DNA of 7,728 nt from JBBIVB01 sp964567515 (GTDB lineage: Bacteria > Patescibacteriota > Patescibacteriia > Veblenbacterales > UBA10138), in assembly GCA_964567515.1 (NCBI GenBank), contig CAZMMW010000042.1, forward strand, positions 1 to 7,728, read 5' to 3'. The notes beneath the pieces are model-generated. The model saw only the letters and a list, made by a program, of their open reading frames with translations. It searched no databases and had not been told where the DNA came from. Positions 5,563 through 7,728 of this stretch are shown here, piece by piece (within the stretch, counting starts at the first letter, position 1; every line of letters begins with the position of its first letter). Position numbers and translations under genes: made by a program.

Positions 5563-7620
5563 ATGCTAAAAGAAAAAGACAAAAAATCCAAAGGTCAATA
5601 TACCGCTGAACAAATTACTGTTTTAGAAGGTTTAGAACCGGTGCGTCGGCGGCCGGGAATGTATATTGGCAACACTGCCAAAGAAGGTTTGCATCATTTA
5701 GTTTGGGAAGTGGTAGATAACTCCATTGACGAGGCTATGGCAGGTCATGCTACTGAAATAGAAATTATTTTGGAGTCTGGTAGTCGAGTTAGGGTTACAG
5801 ATAACGGTCGCGGTATTCCGGTAGATATTCATAAACAAACTAAAGTTTCGGCCTTAGAAACTGTGTTAACTAAACTGCACGCTGGTGGAAAATTCGGCGG
5901 AGAAGGTTACAAAGTCTCTGGCGGTTTGCATGGTGTTGGTGTTTCGGTGGTCAACGCACTTTCCTCCTGGATGCGGGCCGAAGTAAAACGTGACGGCAAA
6001 TTATGGGTTCAAGAATATAAGCGTGGTAAACCGCAGGGTAAAGTTAAAGCGGTAGGCAACGCGCGTGGCACTGGTACAACCATAGTATTTGAACCAGATC
6101 CGGAAATTTTTACAGTATTGGATTTTGACTGGCAAACGATTTTAGATCACTTAAGGCAACAGGCTTATTTAACTAAAGGAGTGAATATTAGAGTTAGTGA
6201 TGAGAGAATCAGGGGTAAAACCAATACTTACATTTTTTATTTTGAAGGTGGAGTAGCTTCCTATGTTAAACATCTAAATGATCATGTAGAGCCAAAGCAC
6301 GATAAAGTTTTTTATGTCTCTAGAGAAATTCAAGGTATTCAGATAGAAGCAGCCGTGCAATATACCGAAGAATATACTGAAACTGTTTTTTCTTTCGCCA
6401 ACAATATTTATACCGTGGAAGGCGGTATGCATATGATTGGTTTTAGAACCGCTTTAACAAGAACATTGAATAATTACGGTCGTACTAAAGGATTTATTAA
6501 GGAGAAAGAAGATAATTTGTCAGGTGAAGATGTACGTGAAGGTTTAACCGCTGTCATCAGTGTTAAATTAAAATCGCCCCAGTTTGAAGGTCAGACTAAA
6601 GCCAAATTAGGCAACGCCGAAGTCAGACCAGCGGTAGAAAGTGTGATAGGAGATACGCTGGCGATTTTCTTAGAGGAAAATCCTAAAGACGCTGAAGCTA
6701 TTGTTGGTAAATGTTTATTAGCTTCTCGTGCCAGATTAGCTGCTCGAGCTGCTCGTGAATCGGTTTTGCGTAAAGGTGCACTAGACGGTTTTACTTTACC
6801 GGGGAAACTGGCCGATTGTTCTTCCAGTGATCCTAAAGAAACAGAATTGTTTATTGTGGAGGGCGATTCAGCAGGTGGTAGCGCCAAGCAGGGGAGAGAT
6901 AGATATTTTCAGGCCATATTACCCTTACGAGGAAAAATTTTAAACGTGGAAAAAGCTAGGCTAGATAAAATGTTATCTAATAATGAAGTTAAATCATTGG
7001 TAATAGCTTTGGGCACCAATATCAGCGAACAATTTGATTTAGAAGAATTGCGTTATGATCGAATTATTATTATGACCGACGCCGATGTAGATGGCGCTCA
7101 TATTAGAACCTTGCTATTAACTTTGTTTTTCCGTTATTTTAAGCCAATAATTGAGGATGGACACTTATACATTGCCCAACCGCCGCTTTATCGACTTCAG
7201 CGCGGTAAAGAAATAAATTATGTTTATACTGATGGTGAATTAGATCGGATTTTAAAAAAGATTAAGCAGGTCAAAGAGGAAAAAATAGTTAAAAGTAAGG
7301 CTGTTAAAACAGAAGAAATAGTTGAAGGCCCAGATACAGTCGGGTCAGATGAGGTTTCTCATGTTATTAGTGGGCTACCCACCGCAGCTTCAGCGCAGGC
7401 TGGTGTGTCTATTCAACGCTATAAAGGTTTAGGAGAGATGAACCCGGATCAATTATGGGAAACAACTATGAATCCACAAACTCGTATGCTGAAAAAAGTG
7501 TCTATAGAAGATGCAGCTAAAGCTGATGAGATTTTTGATATTTTAATGGGGCAGGAAGTAGCTCCGCGTAAGCGCTTTATTCACACCCACGCCAAAAACG
7601 TAAAAAATCTGGATATTTAG
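5563..7620 (+). CDS. gyrB: DNA gyrase subunit B
   Basis: This is the ATPase and DNA-cleavage partner subunit of DNA gyrase, which with GyrA introduces negative supercoils. It is 685 aa. The GHKL ATPase domain (about 20-225) has EVVDNSIDEA (catalytic Glu49, Mg-binding Asn53), DNGRGIP (80-86) and the GGLHGVG lid (120-126). The transducer domain contains QTK (344-346), whose Lys contacts ATP. The Toprim domain has FIVEGDSAGGSA (Glu433) and TDADVDGAH with Asp506, Asp508 and Asp510 as metal ligands. The C-terminal part is marked by IQRYKGLGEMNPDQLW and the typical ending VKNLDI. Residues 567-614 form a polar, Lys/Glu-rich linker before the RYKGLGE motif that is not part of the core fold. QTK and GEMNPDQLW favour gyrase over topoisomerase IV (ParE). 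The ATG at 5563 is 6 nt after the upstream stop. The gene ends with tandem TAG codons (7618-7623). No strong terminator follows. Confidence 0.97.
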   Translation: MLKEKDKKSKGQYTAEQITVLEGLEPVRRRPGMYIGNTAKEGLHHLVWEVVDNSIDEAMAGHATEIEIILESGSRVRVTDNGRGIPVDIHKQTKVSALETVLTKLHAGGKFGGEGYKVSGGLHGVGVSVVNALSSWMRAEVKRDGKLWVQEYKRGKPQGKVKAVGNARGTGTTIVFEPDPEIFTVLDFDWQTILDHLRQQAYLTKGVNIRVSDERIRGKTNTYIFYFEGGVASYVKHLNDHVEPKHDKVFYVSREIQGIQIEAAVQYTEEYTETVFSFANNIYTVEGGMHMIGFRTALTRTLNNYGRTKGFIKEKEDNLSGEDVREGLTAVISVKLKSPQFEGQTKAKLGNAEVRPAVESVIGDTLAIFLEENPKDAEAIVGKCLLASRARLAARAARESVLRKGALDGFTLPGKLADCSSSDPKETELFIVEGDSAGGSAKQGRDRYFQAILPLRGKILNVEKARLDKMLSNNEVKSLVIALGTNISEQFDLEELRYDRIIIMTDADVDGAHIRTLLLTLFFRYFKPIIEDGHLYIAQPPLYRLQRGKEINYVYTDGELDRILKKIKQVKEEKIVKSKAVKTEEIVEGPDTVGSDEVSHVISGLPTAASAQAGVSIQRYKGLGEMNPDQLWETTMNPQTRMLKKVSIEDAAKADEIFDILMGQEVAPRKRFIHTHAKNVKNLDI

Positions 7621-7728
7621 TAGTTTTATAAATTAATTCCACATATCATACAAATTTTTGTACATATCGTCCCTTTACTCCACATATAAATCAGTTAGTT
7701 GAAATATTCCTTTTCCTTTTCTTTATTT
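7621..7728. other. Intergenic tail with a small AT-rich palindrome
   Basis: No gene is supportable here. TACAAA (7649-7654) and TTTGTA (7657-7662) form a perfect 6-bp inverted repeat around TT, and ACATATC occurs directly on both sides (7641-7647 and 7662-7668). There is no T-run after the stem, so it is a poor terminator. TATAAA at 7685-7690 could be a -10 for a gene beyond the window, but no good -35 lies at the right distance. A pyrimidine-rich tract covers about 7708-7728. Nothing here can be assigned with confidence. Confidence 0.3.

Noticed and set aside
7636..7684. DnaA boxes downstream of gyrB marking an origin
   Set aside because: The two CCACA sites match the TTATCCACA consensus at only about 6 and 7 of 9 positions, and no further cluster is present.
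7626..7685. Minus-strand 19-codon ORF with a CxxxCxxC pattern
   Set aside because: It is too short, has no ribosome site at a proper distance, and is closed by a stop just upstream; likely chance in AT-rich DNA.
1..7728. Alternative genetic code with TGA as Gly, as in Gracilibacteria
   Set aside because: No conserved gene here contains in-frame TGA, and the 1033-1422 gene ends with TGA at a sensible place.

Overview
The window reads as a piece of an AT-rich bacterial chromosome, most likely from a member of the Candidate Phyla Radiation (Patescibacteria, Parcubacteria-like). That placement is inference. It rests on compact, ordinary housekeeping proteins mixed with short membrane proteins of the kind seen in CPR genomes, start codons without Shine-Dalgarno sequences, a decayed PEP-utilising mobile-domain gene of a type common in CPR, and degenerate 7-nt repeat arrays in the gaps. 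The standard bacterial code fits: TGA ends one gene, TAG ends gyrB, and no in-frame TGA has to be read as an amino acid.

All genes lie on the + strand. Positions 1-625 hold a GC-rich hairpin and the C-terminal part of a PEP-utilising protein gene broken by three in-frame TAG codons. Next come a 96-aa DUF721/DciA-like protein (627-917), a gap with the best promoter candidate in the window (about 960-988), and a 129-aa four-helix membrane protein (1033-1422). Then come pheS (1502-2527) and pheT (2682-5117), the two subunits of phenylalanyl-tRNA synthetase. A 139-aa three-helix membrane protein of unknown function (5137-5556) follows, packed tightly between pheT and gyrB (5563-7620). The last 108 bases hold no supportable gene.

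Functionally the window combines translation (PheS and PheT form the alpha2-beta2 synthetase), DNA topology (GyrB pairs with GyrA, encoded elsewhere) and replication (a DciA-like factor, probably acting on the replicative helicase). The two membrane proteins are unassigned. Spacing of 19 and 6 nt suggests that pheT, the small membrane gene and gyrB share a transcript.

The most interesting non-coding signal is in the two gaps before pheS and pheT. Each is filled by a degenerate array of about 7-nt units, in one orientation on the left and the reverse complement on the right. The two arrays have different consensus sequences but the same architecture, and both end within a few nucleotides of the start codon. 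Neither resembles a T-box or a simple attenuator. They could be mobile or expanding palindromic repeats, leader RNA hairpins, or both.
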